The position numbers were made by a program, and so were the translations under genes. This document shows, one piece after another, positions 1 through 9,542 of a DNA stretch of 64,000 nucleotides (within the stretch, counting starts at the first letter, position 1; every line of letters begins with the position of its first letter). The stretch spans positions 248,001 through 312,000 of the forward strand of contig NZ_JACHXO010000006.1 of NCBI RefSeq assembly GCF_014192155.1, written 5' to 3'. This DNA is from Roseateles terrae. GTDB lineage: Bacteria; Pseudomonadota; Gammaproteobacteria; Burkholderiales; Burkholderiaceae_C. The notes under the pieces are model-generated. The model was not told the DNA's origin. It did no database searches and saw nothing but the letters and a program-made list of their open reading frames with translations.

Positions 1-185
1 TGCCGCAGCTCGGTCATCTTGAAGGTGGTCACCGGCACCGAAGTTTCGGCATCCAGCCGTTTGATGGCCGAGCCGGTCACCACCACCCGCTCCAGGGTCT
101 GTTCAGCGTCCTGGGCCATCGCCGGGAGGCTCGACATCGCCACGATGGTGGCCACTGCCAGGCTCACCGCATTCCGTTTGTGCAT
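1..185 (-). CDS. TonB-dependent receptor, N-terminal fragment (cut by window edge)
   Basis: Outer-membrane receptor for energy-dependent uptake; only the first 61 codons are in the window. Translation from ATG at 185 gives a Sec signal peptide (MHKRN, hydrophobic core, cleavage near AMA-Q) followed by the plug-domain entry motif VVVTGSAIKRLDAET. The same motif opens the next two receptors, so all three belong to one subclass, often linked to peptide or carbohydrate uptake. The ligand cannot be deduced. A terminator-like hairpin lies 51 bases upstream of the start, so the 5' leader may be regulated. Confidence 0.85.
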   Translation of the reverse strand, partial: MHKRNAVSLAVATIVAMSSLPAMAQDAEQTLERVVVTGSAIKRLDAETSVPVTTFKMTELR

Positions 186-235
186 CTCACACGCTCCTGA
201 TGAAAGGCGGCCTCCCGGGGTACCGGGCGCGCCGC

Positions 236-266
236 AAATAAAAAGGCCCCGCGGATCGGGCGGGGC
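236..266 (-). terminator. Rho-independent terminator or attenuator in the receptor leader
   Basis: Stem GCCCCGC / GCGGGGC (246-252 with 260-266) followed on the minus strand by a T-rich run (CCTTTTTATTT). It sits upstream of the receptor start at 185, and the preceding gene already has its own terminator at 691-722. Between 267 and 690 there is no convincing protein gene beyond the small ORF at 331-408. Confidence 0.6.
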
Positions 267-330
267 GTGAGCGGAGTTTGCAGAGATTTATTTTTGCGCG
301 GCTGTAAAGGTGGGCTCGGCGGCTGGAATG

Positions 331-408
331 TCACCAGGGACGGGCGAAAAACGTCAGAAGCCGGGGTTTTCTCTGAGATGAATGGTCGCCGCCACGCGAC
401 ACTTTCAT
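331..408 (-). other. Possible 25-codon leader ORF upstream of the receptor
   Basis: On the minus strand an ATG at 408 is preceded by AAAGG with a 6-base spacer and opens a 25-codon frame starting MKVSRGGDH and ending at TGA (331-333). It lies between an AT-rich possible promoter region (about 420-480) and a terminator-like hairpin (236-266) ahead of the receptor gene. No homology is recognised, and a frame this short can arise by chance. Confidence 0.22.
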
Positions 409-690
409 CCTTTACCTTTGAATTACCCGATCAATTCTCACGGTAATTATTTTTCAAAGCCCACAAGCTTTGGATAAATACCAGACAACCGCGGCTTTGG
501 CCTTCAATATCAAGGACTTGGATCGGTCACAGAATCGACTGCAGGCGACTCATTCAATTCACCGTGGCGCCGGATATTTCCGGCACCCCGGACGCTGATT
601 ATCAAAACCGACAAAATACCGCCCCTGTTGCGCGGAGGCGCAACACAGCATCCACTTTATTGCGCCACGGTCTCGAAATCGAAAACCTAA

Positions 691-722
691 ATAAAAAGGC
701 CCGCGAGCGCACTCGCGGGCCT
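691..722 (-). terminator. Rho-independent terminator of the receptor gene at 762-3530
   Basis: Perfect 10-bp stem GGCCCGCGAG / CTCGCGGGCC (698-707 with 712-721), followed on the minus strand by TTTTTAT. It begins 40 bases beyond the stop codon of the upstream receptor gene. Confidence 0.85.
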
Positions 723-761
723 GGGTCCGGTCCGAAGACCGTTGCGCTCAGAAAGCGCCGA

Positions 762-3530
762 TCAGTCCATCGTGTAACGCAGCGTCAGGCGCCACTGGCG
801 GCCACGCACGTCATACAGGCTGAAGTCATACAGCGAGGTGCTGCTGAAGCCCGGGTCATACGGCGGCAGGCGGTCGAACACGTTCAGCACGCCGACGCTG
901 GCTTGCAGCTGCTTGGTCACGTTGTAGCGACCGAACAGGTCCAGGGTGGTGTGCGAGCGGACGAACTCCGGCAGCACGCCATTCTGGAACGCCGGATTCT
1001 GCACATTGAAGTAGCTGGCGGCCGCCGCCAGTTGGCGGATGTGGTGCGTGTAGTTCACCGTGGCGGTCAGCGACAGAGGACCATTGTCATAGTCCACCGA
1101 CGCATTGCCGCGGATGCGCGGGATGGTGTTGCTGCCACCGTTGCTGCCCACGAACTCCTCGCCATCTTCCTTGAACGAGTCGATGTAGTTCACGTTGCCG
1201 CGCAGGGTGAACTTGCCGTAGCTGGTGGGGATGCGCCAGGTGCCGTCCACGTCCCAGCCGTTGGTGGTGCGCTGCGACAGGTTCTGATAGTTCGACAGAA
1301 TCGTGGTCACGAAATTGGTTTCGGGGTCACGAATGATGGTCGAGGACGACGCGCAGTTCGGGCCACCGTTCGGGCACGATTCGTCGATCAGGTCCTGGAA
1401 CGAACGCGAAGCCACCACGTTGCGCCAGTTGATGTAGTACATGTCGATGCCCAAGTTGAAATTCTTGGTGGGCTCGAACACGACACCAAAGGTGCGGCTG
1501 GTCGACTTCTCGGCCTTCAGGTTCGGGTTGCCGGCAAACAGACCGGACACGTTGCGGACGGCGCCGTCTTCCGGGTCTTCCACGCTGGTGAAGAAGGTCG
1601 CCACGGACGGGGAGATTTCCGGCAGGGTCGGCGCACGGAAGCCCTTGCCCCAGTTGCCGCGCAGCAGCACGCCTTCAACCGGCTTGTACTTCAGGCCCAG
1701 CTTCGGGGTGGTGGAGCTGCCGTAGTCGCTGTAGTGGTCATACCGCAGAGCGGCCTGGGCTTCCACCGACTTCAGCAATGGCAACGACAGTTCGGAGAAG
1801 ACCGATACGTTGTTGCGGCTGCCGTTGGTGGCCGTCACGCCCTGACCCAGGATGCCGCCGCCAGTGGCCAGCGCGGTGGGCTCGTCCTTCAGCTTTTCAC
1901 GGCGGTACTCAGCGCCAAGGGCCAGACCGATTTCACCGCCAGGCAGCTGACCGAAGGTCGTGTTGGCCTTGGTGTCGATGAAGCTCATGTCCGAGGTGGA
2001 CTTGCGCGGGTTGGTGATGCGCAGACCGTCACGCACGGCCTGGCTGTTGGTGGTCCAACGGTCCAGGTTGTATTGCGTGGAGGTGGACACCGGCACCGGC
2101 GGTTGCGGCGTGGTGGGCACGTTGAAGGTCGCAGCCGTGCCAGCCAGCGGCATCAGGTTGTAGCTGTTCGAAGAGCTCTTGGTCTTCGAATAGCCCATGG
2201 CGCTGTCGAAGTCCCACTTGCCGACGGTGTAGCTGGCGCCCACCAGCAGACGGGCCGCATCGGAGCGGATGCTGGTGTCGCGGGTACCCACGTCGTTCAG
2301 TGCACCAACATAACGGGCGTTGGAGGCGAAGGGGTTGCCCGCCACGCCCGGCGCGAAGGTGATGTTGTAGGTGTAGGGCGTCACCGTGTTGTTGGCACCC
2401 GGCGCCAGACCCGTCGTGCCCGCGAAGAACGGGTTGGTGAAGGTCTGGTTGGTGTCCACACGGCTCAGGCCGACTTCAGCGTAGGCGATGGCGTCGCCAG
2501 ACAGCTGCTTCGTGCCGCGCGAGATCATGCCGTAGCGTTCGGTACCCGGCAGGGCGGTCAGCTGCGAATTCTGATCCTTCGTGCAGAAGGTGTTGGTCGC
2601 GGCCGACTGAGCAGCCACGACGGCGGCGCTGTTGGTTGCGGTGTTGATCAGACCGGCGGCCAGGGCCTCCGGTCCGGTCATGACGGTGCCGTTGCAGTCA
2701 GAGATGGCGCGATAGTTCTGGGTCAGCGCGCCGGTGGGCGACAGCTGGCGCCAGGTGCCGCCGGACGTCTGCGAGATGAAGTTGCGGCCGCCGGCATATT
2801 TGCGGAAGTCACGCGACTTGGTGAACTCCGAATCCGACTGCAGCACCAGGTCGCGCTTGTAGTAGTCCAGGGTGACGAAGACGTTGTAGCCGTCGGCGGC
2901 GAGATCGCCGAAACCGGCGGCGCCGGTCACGCGATAATCGTTTTTGCCTTCAAACCAGCCGCCGGAAGCGGTCAGGTCCAGGCCCTTGAAGTCCTTGCGC
3001 AGGATGATGTTGACCACCCCGGCGATGGCGTCCGAGCCATAGATCGCGGAGGCACCGTCCATCAGGATGTCGACCCGCTCCACCGCGCTGCTGGGGATGG
3101 AGTTCAGGTCCACGAAGGTGTCCTGCAGGTTCTGGGCAAAGCCGTAGCCGGCCACGCGGCGGCCGTTCAGCAGCACCAGCGTGGTCTTCTGGCCCAGGCC
3201 ACGCAGCGAGATGCCGGCGGCGCCTGGTGCGAAGCTGTTGCTGAAGCTTTCGCCGAAGCTGCCGGAGTTGGACGGCAGGTTGCGCAGCACTTCGGCCACG
3301 GTGGCCTGGCCGCTTCGCTCGATCTGGTCGCGGGAAATGACCGTCACCGGCGACACGGTTTCGGCATCGATGCGCTTGATGTTGGAGCCGGTGACCTCGA
3401 CACGTTGGAGCTGGGTGGTGCCCGACGTGGAAGTTTGAGTGTCGCCCTGCGTCTGGGCAAACACTTGCGAACCGTACAGACTTGCCGCCAACGCGGTCAG
3501 CGTGAGCGCAAGCTTGGGTGAAGTTTTCAT
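762..3530 (-). CDS. TonB-dependent receptor
   Basis: Complete outer-membrane TonB-dependent receptor, 922 residues. ATG at 3530 is preferred over the upstream ATG at 3536 because CAGG then lies 6 bases ahead and the protein opens directly with a signal peptide (MKTSPKLAL, cleavage near VFA-Q). The plug domain follows: VEVTGSNIKRIDAET, then LLNGRRVAGYG, DLNSIPSSAVERV, DGASAIYGSDAIAGVVN. The rest is a beta-barrel with GNWGKGFRAPTLPEI and a C-terminus ending in the aromatic-rich strand LTLRYTMD. It is a close relative of the neighbouring receptors, which suggests local duplication. No regulator or transport partner is adjacent, so the substrate is unknown. Confidence 0.93.
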   Translation of the reverse strand: MKTSPKLALTLTALAASLYGSQVFAQTQGDTQTSTSGTTQLQRVEVTGSNIKRIDAETVSPVTVISRDQIERSGQATVAEVLRNLPSNSGSFGESFSNSFAPGAAGISLRGLGQKTTLVLLNGRRVAGYGFAQNLQDTFVDLNSIPSSAVERVDILMDGASAIYGSDAIAGVVNIILRKDFKGLDLTASGGWFEGKNDYRVTGAAGFGDLAADGYNVFVTLDYYKRDLVLQSDSEFTKSRDFRKYAGGRNFISQTSGGTWRQLSPTGALTQNYRAISDCNGTVMTGPEALAAGLINTATNSAAVVAAQSAATNTFCTKDQNSQLTALPGTERYGMISRGTKQLSGDAIAYAEVGLSRVDTNQTFTNPFFAGTTGLAPGANNTVTPYTYNITFAPGVAGNPFASNARYVGALNDVGTRDTSIRSDAARLLVGASYTVGKWDFDSAMGYSKTKSSSNSYNLMPLAGTAATFNVPTTPQPPVPVSTSTQYNLDRWTTNSQAVRDGLRITNPRKSTSDMSFIDTKANTTFGQLPGGEIGLALGAEYRREKLKDEPTALATGGGILGQGVTATNGSRNNVSVFSELSLPLLKSVEAQAALRYDHYSDYGSSTTPKLGLKYKPVEGVLLRGNWGKGFRAPTLPEISPSVATFFTSVEDPEDGAVRNVSGLFAGNPNLKAEKSTSRTFGVVFEPTKNFNLGIDMYYINWRNVVASRSFQDLIDESCPNGGPNCASSSTIIRDPETNFVTTILSNYQNLSQRTTNGWDVDGTWRIPTSYGKFTLRGNVNYIDSFKEDGEEFVGSNGGSNTIPRIRGNASVDYDNGPLSLTATVNYTHHIRQLAAAASYFNVQNPAFQNGVLPEFVRSHTTLDLFGRYNVTKQLQASVGVLNVFDRLPPYDPGFSSTSLYDFSLYDVRGRQWRLTLRYTMD

Positions 3531-3995
3531 ATTCATCCTGTAAAGATGGGCCGTAGACCGCACGAGTTTGGCGACGACCTACAACTCCTTTGCCTCGCGG
3601 CAACACCACTTGACAAGAAAGTACGTACACAAGTGTCGAAACTGACAGGGCAAGCGTTTGCGTTCGGTGGCCGTTTCAAATGGGCGACGAACACCCGTTG
3701 AGCCGCCGCTGTCAGAGTCGGACAGCGCCATCCTTAGAGAGGGCCGCGGCGAGGCGACGCTGCGGAGGCGTCCCCGGGAAGGGCCTCCGCTCGCCCCCTG
3801 GGTGAGCGGCCCCGCACCGCGCCAAGAGCGGGTGCCCGTTGCCTTTTGACCACGCGGTAGCGCAACCAAACTGTGACGTTGTTGCGAAGCGGTAACACAT
3901 GGTCGATTGGCGATCAGGGTTGTCCCGCCGGAATGGCTCCCAGAGACACAGGACGAAGGGCCCGATGCCGCAGCCTCCCGGCGAAGCAGCACCGA
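3531..3995. other. Intergenic region between two receptor genes
   Basis: About 465 bases with no supported gene. The minus-strand portion nearest the receptor start (3600-3660) is less GC-rich than its surroundings and probably holds the promoter, but no convincing -35/-10 pair was found. The 3700-3850 part is GC-rich and can form secondary structure without a T run. Confidence 0.4.
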
Positions 3996-4030
3996 CAAAA
4001 GAAAAGCGGCCCCGGAATACCGGGGCCGCT
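3996..4030 (-). terminator. Rho-independent terminator of the receptor gene at 4109-6898
   Basis: Perfect 11-bp stem AGCGGCCCCGG / CCGGGGCCGCT (4005-4015 with 4020-4030), followed on the minus strand by TTTTCTTTTG. It lies about 80 bases after the stop of the receptor gene. Confidence 0.88.
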
Positions 4031-4108
4031 TGTGGGCATCCGTGGGATGCCTTGGTGGCAACGCGGACCGCAGCCGAGGCTGCGGTGCCACATCAGCACA
4101 TCAGCGCA

Positions 4109-6898
4109 TCAGAAGCTGTAATTGCCGTTCACGTAGACCGTGCGACCCAGCGGGCTGGCATAACGCGGGTCGTAACCCACCTGGTGGCCCGACGAGCTAC
4201 GCAGCGTCAGCGGAGGCGCTTCGTTGGTCAGGTTGTTCACGCCCAGACGCAGTTCCAGCGCCTTGCTCCAGCGATACACACCCTGGTAGTCGAAGGTGAT
4301 GTATTCCGGAACGTCCAGCTGGACCGTCGTGTTCTTGCCGGTGCTCAGGTCACGCACGGTCTGCGAGATGTCCTTGTAGCCCGAGCGGTAGTTCACGCGC
4401 AGCATGTTGGTGACCTTGCCGGATTCCAGCGAGAAGGTGGCCTTCATGATGTTGCGGAACACGACCGAAGCGTCCACGCCGTACTTGCCCAGGCTGCTGG
4501 TGAAGACGTCGCTGGTGCCGGGCATGGTGTACTCCGACTTGATCATGTAGGTGCCATTGATCGTCGTCGTGAGCTTGCCCAGACCTTCCACCGGCAGGCG
4601 GCCTTCCACTTGCCAGTCCAGACCCTTGTAGATGGACTGGCCGATGTTGGTCGACAGCGCCATGAAGGCGTAGTACTTGTTGTTCTCGGCCGGCAGCTGA
4701 TAGGTGGTGAACAGCGAGGCGTACTTGGCGGGATCGGAGAACGCCTGATCGGCAGACACGGCGCTCACGGCGTCGGTCAGCTTGACCTTCCAGTAGTCGA
4801 TGCTCGCACCGAAGTTGCGGGTGGGATCGAAACGGATGCCCAGGGTCTGCTGATGAGACTTCTCGGGCTTCAGGTTCTCGTTGCCACCGGCCAGCTGGGT
4901 GTACTGGCTCTTGCCCGGCTTGCAGGGCGCTGCGCCGCTGCCGTCACCTGGGAACGGGCAGTCGTAGCCAGCGGCGGTCACGCCGTTGGTCACCAGCGGC
5001 TGGGCAATGTCCAGCATGTCCGGCGCCTTGAAGCCGGTACCGAGCGAGCCGCGCACCAGCAACTGCTTGTTCACCTTGTAGCGAGCCGACAGCTTGTAGG
5101 TGGTGGCCGACTCATCCCGACCGAAATCGCGGGCGTTCAGGGCGTCCTTGATCTTGGTGATGGTGTCGTAACGGACGGCGGCGTTGGCTTCCAGGTCCTT
5201 GATGACCGGGATCACCATTTCGGCGAACACACCGTAGTTGTTGCGCTCCAGATCGTAGGCGGGGCTGGGGGCGTAGTTGTAGATGACGCCGTTGACCGCA
5301 TCCGCCGACGGCGTCTGCTTGTAGTGGTAGTTGCGGAAGTCCGCGCCCGTACCCAGCTTCACTTCACCGGCCGGCAGGTTGAACACCGTGCCCGAGGCGC
5401 CCACGTTCACGCCCTTGAGGGTGGTGGAAGCCTTGCGGATGGAACCGTTGTAGACGCTGTCGTCGATCAGCTGCTGCACCGCCGCCGGCTGGTTGCCCGA
5501 CGGCACGAACGGGTCGACCTGGCCGCTGTTGATCAGGCTGGTGAACTCATTGGTCTTGAAGTAGCCGCCGACGTATTTTTCGTTCAGCGAGTTCTGCGAC
5601 CAGGTCAGTGCACCGTTGACGTCCCAGTCACCGATCGAGCCTTCGGTGCCCACCGAGATGTGCTTGCCGTCGGTGATGGTCTGCGAATCACGCGTGCCGA
5701 AGTCGTTGGCGCGGTAGTTGGCGGTGACCGTGTCCACGTGGCTGCGCTGGGCGGCCGTCAGGTACGGGTCGACATACTTGCCGTAGAGCGCCGAGTTCGT
5801 GGCGATGGTGATGGGGATCGGGTTGGCGGCAATCCGTGCGGTCAGGTCGGTCCGCGTGAACAGCACGTCGGAGAAGACCTTGAAGTTGTCATTCAGCTTG
5901 GCTTCACCGGACACGAAGAACGAGTCACGGGTGGACTCCGGGTACACGTCGATGCTGCTGACGTAGTCGTACGCGCAGTTGGCGGTGCCAGACTTGCTGG
6001 GCGAACCGGCAGGGATGGTGTTGGCCAGGCTGTAGAAGTTGTTCGGTGCGCACTTGCCGTTGGCCTGCAGGTACGGGTTGAACGAGTAAGCACCCAGAGT
6101 GGTGGTCTCACCCGCCAGACGCTTGAACGTGACCGTGGCGTTGGCCGGGTCCGCCGAGTTGCTGGTGCGGTCGTAAACGTAGTTCTTGCCGTTGACCGAG
6201 AACGGCAGATAGGCCGTGCTGGAGAACGCGCGGTCGCCCGAGCGCATGCGCTTCTGGTCGTCACGGCGATAGGAAGCGACGACGCTGAAGCCGTTTTCTT
6301 CCATGCTGCCCAGACCGTAGGTCAGGCTGGCGTTCATGGCGGTGGCGCCATTGCCAATCGGGTTGCTGTAGTTGACGTTGACCGAGCCGCCCTTCTGATT
6401 GCGCTTGAGCACGAAGTTCACCACGCCGGCAATGGCGTCGGAACCATACAGCGCGGAGGCACCGTCGGTCAGCACCTCGATGCGCTCAATGGCGGCCATC
6501 GGGATGGAGTTCAGGTTGATGCGCGAGCCGGAGCCGGTCGGCGCGATACGGCGACCGTTGACCAGCACCAGGGTGTAGCTTTCGCCGATGCCGTGCAGCG
6601 AGGCGGTGACGATGCCGCCGGAGTTCGAACCGATGGAGATGTCACCGATGGTGAAGCCCTGCATCGCCGGGATGCGCTGCACCAGGTCGGCCACGTTGGT
6701 GGCGCCGGTCGCCTTCATTTCCTCCTGGGAAATGATCTGCACCGGCAGCGAGCCTTCGTTTGCGAAGCGCTTGATGCTGGAGCCGGTGATCTCGATGCGC
6801 TCGAGTTGCTGGGTCTGCTCTTGAGCGTGGGCGGCCATCGAGACCGCCAGAATCGCTGCGGCCGCGCTGATGGCGCGGATATGCGGCTTGTTCGCCAT
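4109..6898 (-). CDS. TonB-dependent receptor
   Basis: Complete outer-membrane receptor, 929 residues. ATG at 6898 is chosen because the protein then opens with a signal peptide (MANKPHIRAIS, cleavage near AHA-Q); upstream starts only add non-signal sequence. Plug motifs: IEITGSSIKRF, LVNGRRIAPTG, NLNSIPMAAIERIEV, DGASALYGSDAIAGVVN. The barrel includes GSLGTGFKAPDMLDI and the C-terminus ends VYVNGNYSF, with the terminal aromatic typical of outer-membrane proteins. Same subclass as the two receptors downstream on this strand. Substrate unknown; it has its own terminator and so is probably monocistronic. Confidence 0.93.
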   Translation of the reverse strand: MANKPHIRAISAAAAILAVSMAAHAQEQTQQLERIEITGSSIKRFANEGSLPVQIISQEEMKATGATNVADLVQRIPAMQGFTIGDISIGSNSGGIVTASLHGIGESYTLVLVNGRRIAPTGSGSRINLNSIPMAAIERIEVLTDGASALYGSDAIAGVVNFVLKRNQKGGSVNVNYSNPIGNGATAMNASLTYGLGSMEENGFSVVASYRRDDQKRMRSGDRAFSSTAYLPFSVNGKNYVYDRTSNSADPANATVTFKRLAGETTTLGAYSFNPYLQANGKCAPNNFYSLANTIPAGSPSKSGTANCAYDYVSSIDVYPESTRDSFFVSGEAKLNDNFKVFSDVLFTRTDLTARIAANPIPITIATNSALYGKYVDPYLTAAQRSHVDTVTANYRANDFGTRDSQTITDGKHISVGTEGSIGDWDVNGALTWSQNSLNEKYVGGYFKTNEFTSLINSGQVDPFVPSGNQPAAVQQLIDDSVYNGSIRKASTTLKGVNVGASGTVFNLPAGEVKLGTGADFRNYHYKQTPSADAVNGVIYNYAPSPAYDLERNNYGVFAEMVIPVIKDLEANAAVRYDTITKIKDALNARDFGRDESATTYKLSARYKVNKQLLVRGSLGTGFKAPDMLDIAQPLVTNGVTAAGYDCPFPGDGSGAAPCKPGKSQYTQLAGGNENLKPEKSHQQTLGIRFDPTRNFGASIDYWKVKLTDAVSAVSADQAFSDPAKYASLFTTYQLPAENNKYYAFMALSTNIGQSIYKGLDWQVEGRLPVEGLGKLTTTINGTYMIKSEYTMPGTSDVFTSSLGKYGVDASVVFRNIMKATFSLESGKVTNMLRVNYRSGYKDISQTVRDLSTGKNTTVQLDVPEYITFDYQGVYRWSKALELRLGVNNLTNEAPPLTLRSSSGHQVGYDPRYASPLGRTVYVNGNYSF

Positions 6899-7115
6899 GT
6901 TCAAAAATCCCGAAAGTTGTAATGCACGCCCGGCTTGACCGTCCAGTAACGGCACCCACCGAATGTGAACAAAACTTTACGGGCATGCACCGGGGTTGCT
7001 CACCCCAGGTTCACCCTTATTGCGCAGGCAAGTCATCGGGCTTTGAACGCTGTTAGCTTTCCCCTGCGCGAAGGTTCATGACTTTTATCACGGTCGATCC
7101 GCACCGATCTGGTGC

Positions 7116-9308
7116 TTATTGTCCGGCTTTTGCCCGCTGTCGCCATGCATGCAGCAGCGGCTCGGTATAGCCCGAGGGTTGTTCCTTCCCGAGAAAAACG
7201 AGGTCCAGTGCCGCCTGAAAAGCAACGCTTCGATCGGGATTCACCGCCATGGGGCGGTAATGCGGGTCGCCGGCATTTTGTTGATCGACTACAGATGACA
7301 TCCGTGCAAAGGTGTCCCGCACCTGTTGTTCAGTGACGACGCCGTGCAGCAACCAGTTGGCAATGTGCTGGCTGGAAATGCGCAAGGTTGCACGGTCTTC
7401 CATGAGACCGACCCCATTGATGTCGGGCACCTTGGAGCAGCCCACGCCCTGATCGATCCAGCGGACCACATAACCGAGGATGCCCTGGACGTTGTTGTCG
7501 AGCTCCTGCTGCTTCTCGGCGTCGCTCCAGTTCGGTGCCGCCGCGACCGGCACAGTCAGGATGCGTTCGAGCAGGGCATTGAAGTCTTCGCGGCTGGCGG
7601 CGGCTTCCAGATCGGTCTGCACCTGGGCGACGCTCACCTGGTGATAGTGCAGCGCATGCAGGGTGGCGGCGGTGGGGCTGGGCACCCAGGCGGTGTTGGC
7701 GCCGGCCTTGGGATGGGCAATCTTCTGTTCCAGCATGGCCGCCATCAGGTCCGGCATGGCCCACATGCCCTTGCCGATCTGGGCGCGCCCGCGCAGGCCG
7801 GCTCGCAATCCCACCAGCACGTTGTTGCGCTCATAGGCCTGGATCCAGGGGGCGCCCTTCATGTCGCCCTTGCGCAGCATCGGACCGGCCCGCATGGCGG
7901 TGTGCATCTCGTCGCCGGTGCGGTCGAGGAAACCGGTGTTGATGAAAGCGACCCGGCTCGGCGCGGCGGCAATACACGCCGCCAGGTTCACGCTCGTGCG
8001 CCGCTCCTCATCCATGATGCCCAGCTTCACCGTGGCATCAGGCAGGCCCAGCAGTTGCTCGACGCGGCCAAACAGTTCGTTGGCGAAGGCGACCTCGGCG
8101 GGGCCATGCATCTTCGGCTTGACGATATAGATACTGCCCTGCCGCGAGTTGCGCAGCCCGGAGCCGGACAGCTGCTTCAGGTCGTGGACCGCAATCAGGG
8201 TGGTGATGACGGCATCCATGATGCCTTCCGGGATCTCGGCGCCGCCGTCCATCAGGATGGCCGGGTTGGTCATCAGGTGGCCGACGTTGCGCACGAACAG
8301 CAGGGAGCGCCCGGGCAGCACCACCTCGCCCCCCTGGGGCGACCGGTAGCGACGGTCCGGATTCAGCCGGCGGGTGATCGTCTTTCCGCCCTTGCTGACT
8401 TCTTCCGTCAGGGTGCCCCGCAGAATGCCCAGCCAGTTGCGGTAGGCCAGCAGCTTGTCTTCGGCATCCACCGCGGCGATGGAGTCTTCCAGGTCCAGGA
8501 TGGTGGACAGCGCGGCTTCCATCAGCAGGTCGGACACACCGGCCAGGTCGGTCTTCCCGATGGGGGAGCTGCGGTCGATCTGGATCTCGATGTGCAGCCC
8601 GTTGTGGCGCAGCAGCACGGCCGTGGGCGACGCCGGCTCGCCGAGGAAGCCCACCAGTGCGGACGGATCCGTCAAACCGGCGGTACCGCCGCTTTGCAAC
8701 GTCACGACCAGCGCGCCCTGCTCGATGCGATAGCCCGTGGCGTCGACATGCGACGCCCCCTTCAGCGGAGCGGCCTGGTCCAGCACCCCGCGGGCAAACG
8801 CGATGACCTTGTGGCCGCGCACCGGGTTGTAGGCGCCGGCGCGGGTGGCGCCGTCCGTTTCCGGAATGGCGTCGGTGCCGTAGAGCGCGTCATACAGCGA
8901 ACCCCAGCGGGCATTGGCGGCGTTCAGCGCATACCGCGCATTCAGAATGGGCACCACCAGCTGAGGCCCGGCCTGCACGGCCAGTTCAGCATCGACGTTG
9001 GCGGTCGTGGCTTGACCGTGTTCAGGCACCGGGACCAGGTAACCGATCCGGGTGAGGAAGTCCTTGTAGGCCGCCATGTCCTGAATCGGACCGGGGTGGG
9101 CCTGATGCCACGCATCCAGCTCCGCCTGAAGCCGGTCCCGCTGCTTGAGCAGCGCCGCATTCTTCGGGGCCAGGTCATGCACCAGCGCATCAAACCCCGA
9201 CCAGAAGGCGTCCGGCGTGAGGCCGGTGCCCGCCAGGGCTTCGCTGTCGATGAACCGAGCCAGTTCGGCGTCGATCTGAAGGCGGTGGTGCTGAACACGA
9301 GCGGTCAT
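7116..9308 (-). CDS. glcB: Malate synthase G
   Basis: Condenses glyoxylate with acetyl-CoA to malate in the cytoplasm (glyoxylate bypass and glycolate use). The 730-residue product matches the usual G-isoform length (about 720). Visible family segments include [14 protein letters not shown], the [14 protein letters not shown] stretch, and [23 protein letters not shown], which carries the conserved Cys and the catalytic-region Asp. ATG at 9308 has GGGGAG seven bases ahead. It is divergent from a LysR-type regulator (235-base gap), a natural candidate for its control. No aceA or glc genes are in the window. Confidence 0.96.
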   Translation of the reverse strand: MTARVQHHRLQIDAELARFIDSEALAGTGLTPDAFWSGFDALVHDLAPKNAALLKQRDRLQAELDAWHQAHPGPIQDMAAYKDFLTRIGYLVPVPEHGQATTANVDAELAVQAGPQLVVPILNARYALNAANARWGSLYDALYGTDAIPETDGATRAGAYNPVRGHKVIAFARGVLDQAAPLKGASHVDATGYRIEQGALVVTLQSGGTAGLTDPSALVGFLGEPASPTAVLLRHNGLHIEIQIDRSSPIGKTDLAGVSDLLMEAALSTILDLEDSIAAVDAEDKLLAYRNWLGILRGTLTEEVSKGGKTITRRLNPDRRYRSPQGGEVVLPGRSLLFVRNVGHLMTNPAILMDGGAEIPEGIMDAVITTLIAVHDLKQLSGSGLRNSRQGSIYIVKPKMHGPAEVAFANELFGRVEQLLGLPDATVKLGIMDEERRTSVNLAACIAAAPSRVAFINTGFLDRTGDEMHTAMRAGPMLRKGDMKGAPWIQAYERNNVLVGLRAGLRGRAQIGKGMWAMPDLMAAMLEQKIAHPKAGANTAWVPSPTAATLHALHYHQVSVAQVQTDLEAAASREDFNALLERILTVPVAAAPNWSDAEKQQELDNNVQGILGYVVRWIDQGVGCSKVPDINGVGLMEDRATLRISSQHIANWLLHGVVTEQQVRDTFARMSSVVDQQNAGDPHYRPMAVNPDRSVAFQAALDLVFLGKEQPSGYTEPLLHAWRQRAKAGQ

Positions 9309-9542
9309 GGTGTCTCCCCGGCTGGGCAATGAAGGCAATACAGAAAGCAGCGATTCCAACGCGCCCACAGCGGCCGACCCTCAAGCGAGCAGCGCTGCGG
9401 CGAATGTCATGGACTGTAGGACAGGACCCGCCCGCCATTGATAACGACGGCCGCAGGAGATCCCTGACTTTTTTGCACAAATAACAACGCCCAAGCGCTG
9501 GATTCACCACAGCAAACGGCGCAAAGACCACAATCAGCCCTC

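Noticed and set aside
564-3521. 985-codon open frame on the plus strand, and similar very long frames opposite the genes at 4109-6898, 7116-9308 and 12957-14684
   Set aside because: They are antisense shadows of GC-rich genes: biased Val/Gly/His/Arg composition, no domains or signal peptides, and the opposite strand encodes well-recognised proteins.
7090-7110. GCACC/GGTGC hairpin just beyond malate synthase as a terminator
   Set aside because: Stem is only 5 bp and the downstream side on the minus strand is GGATC, with no T run.
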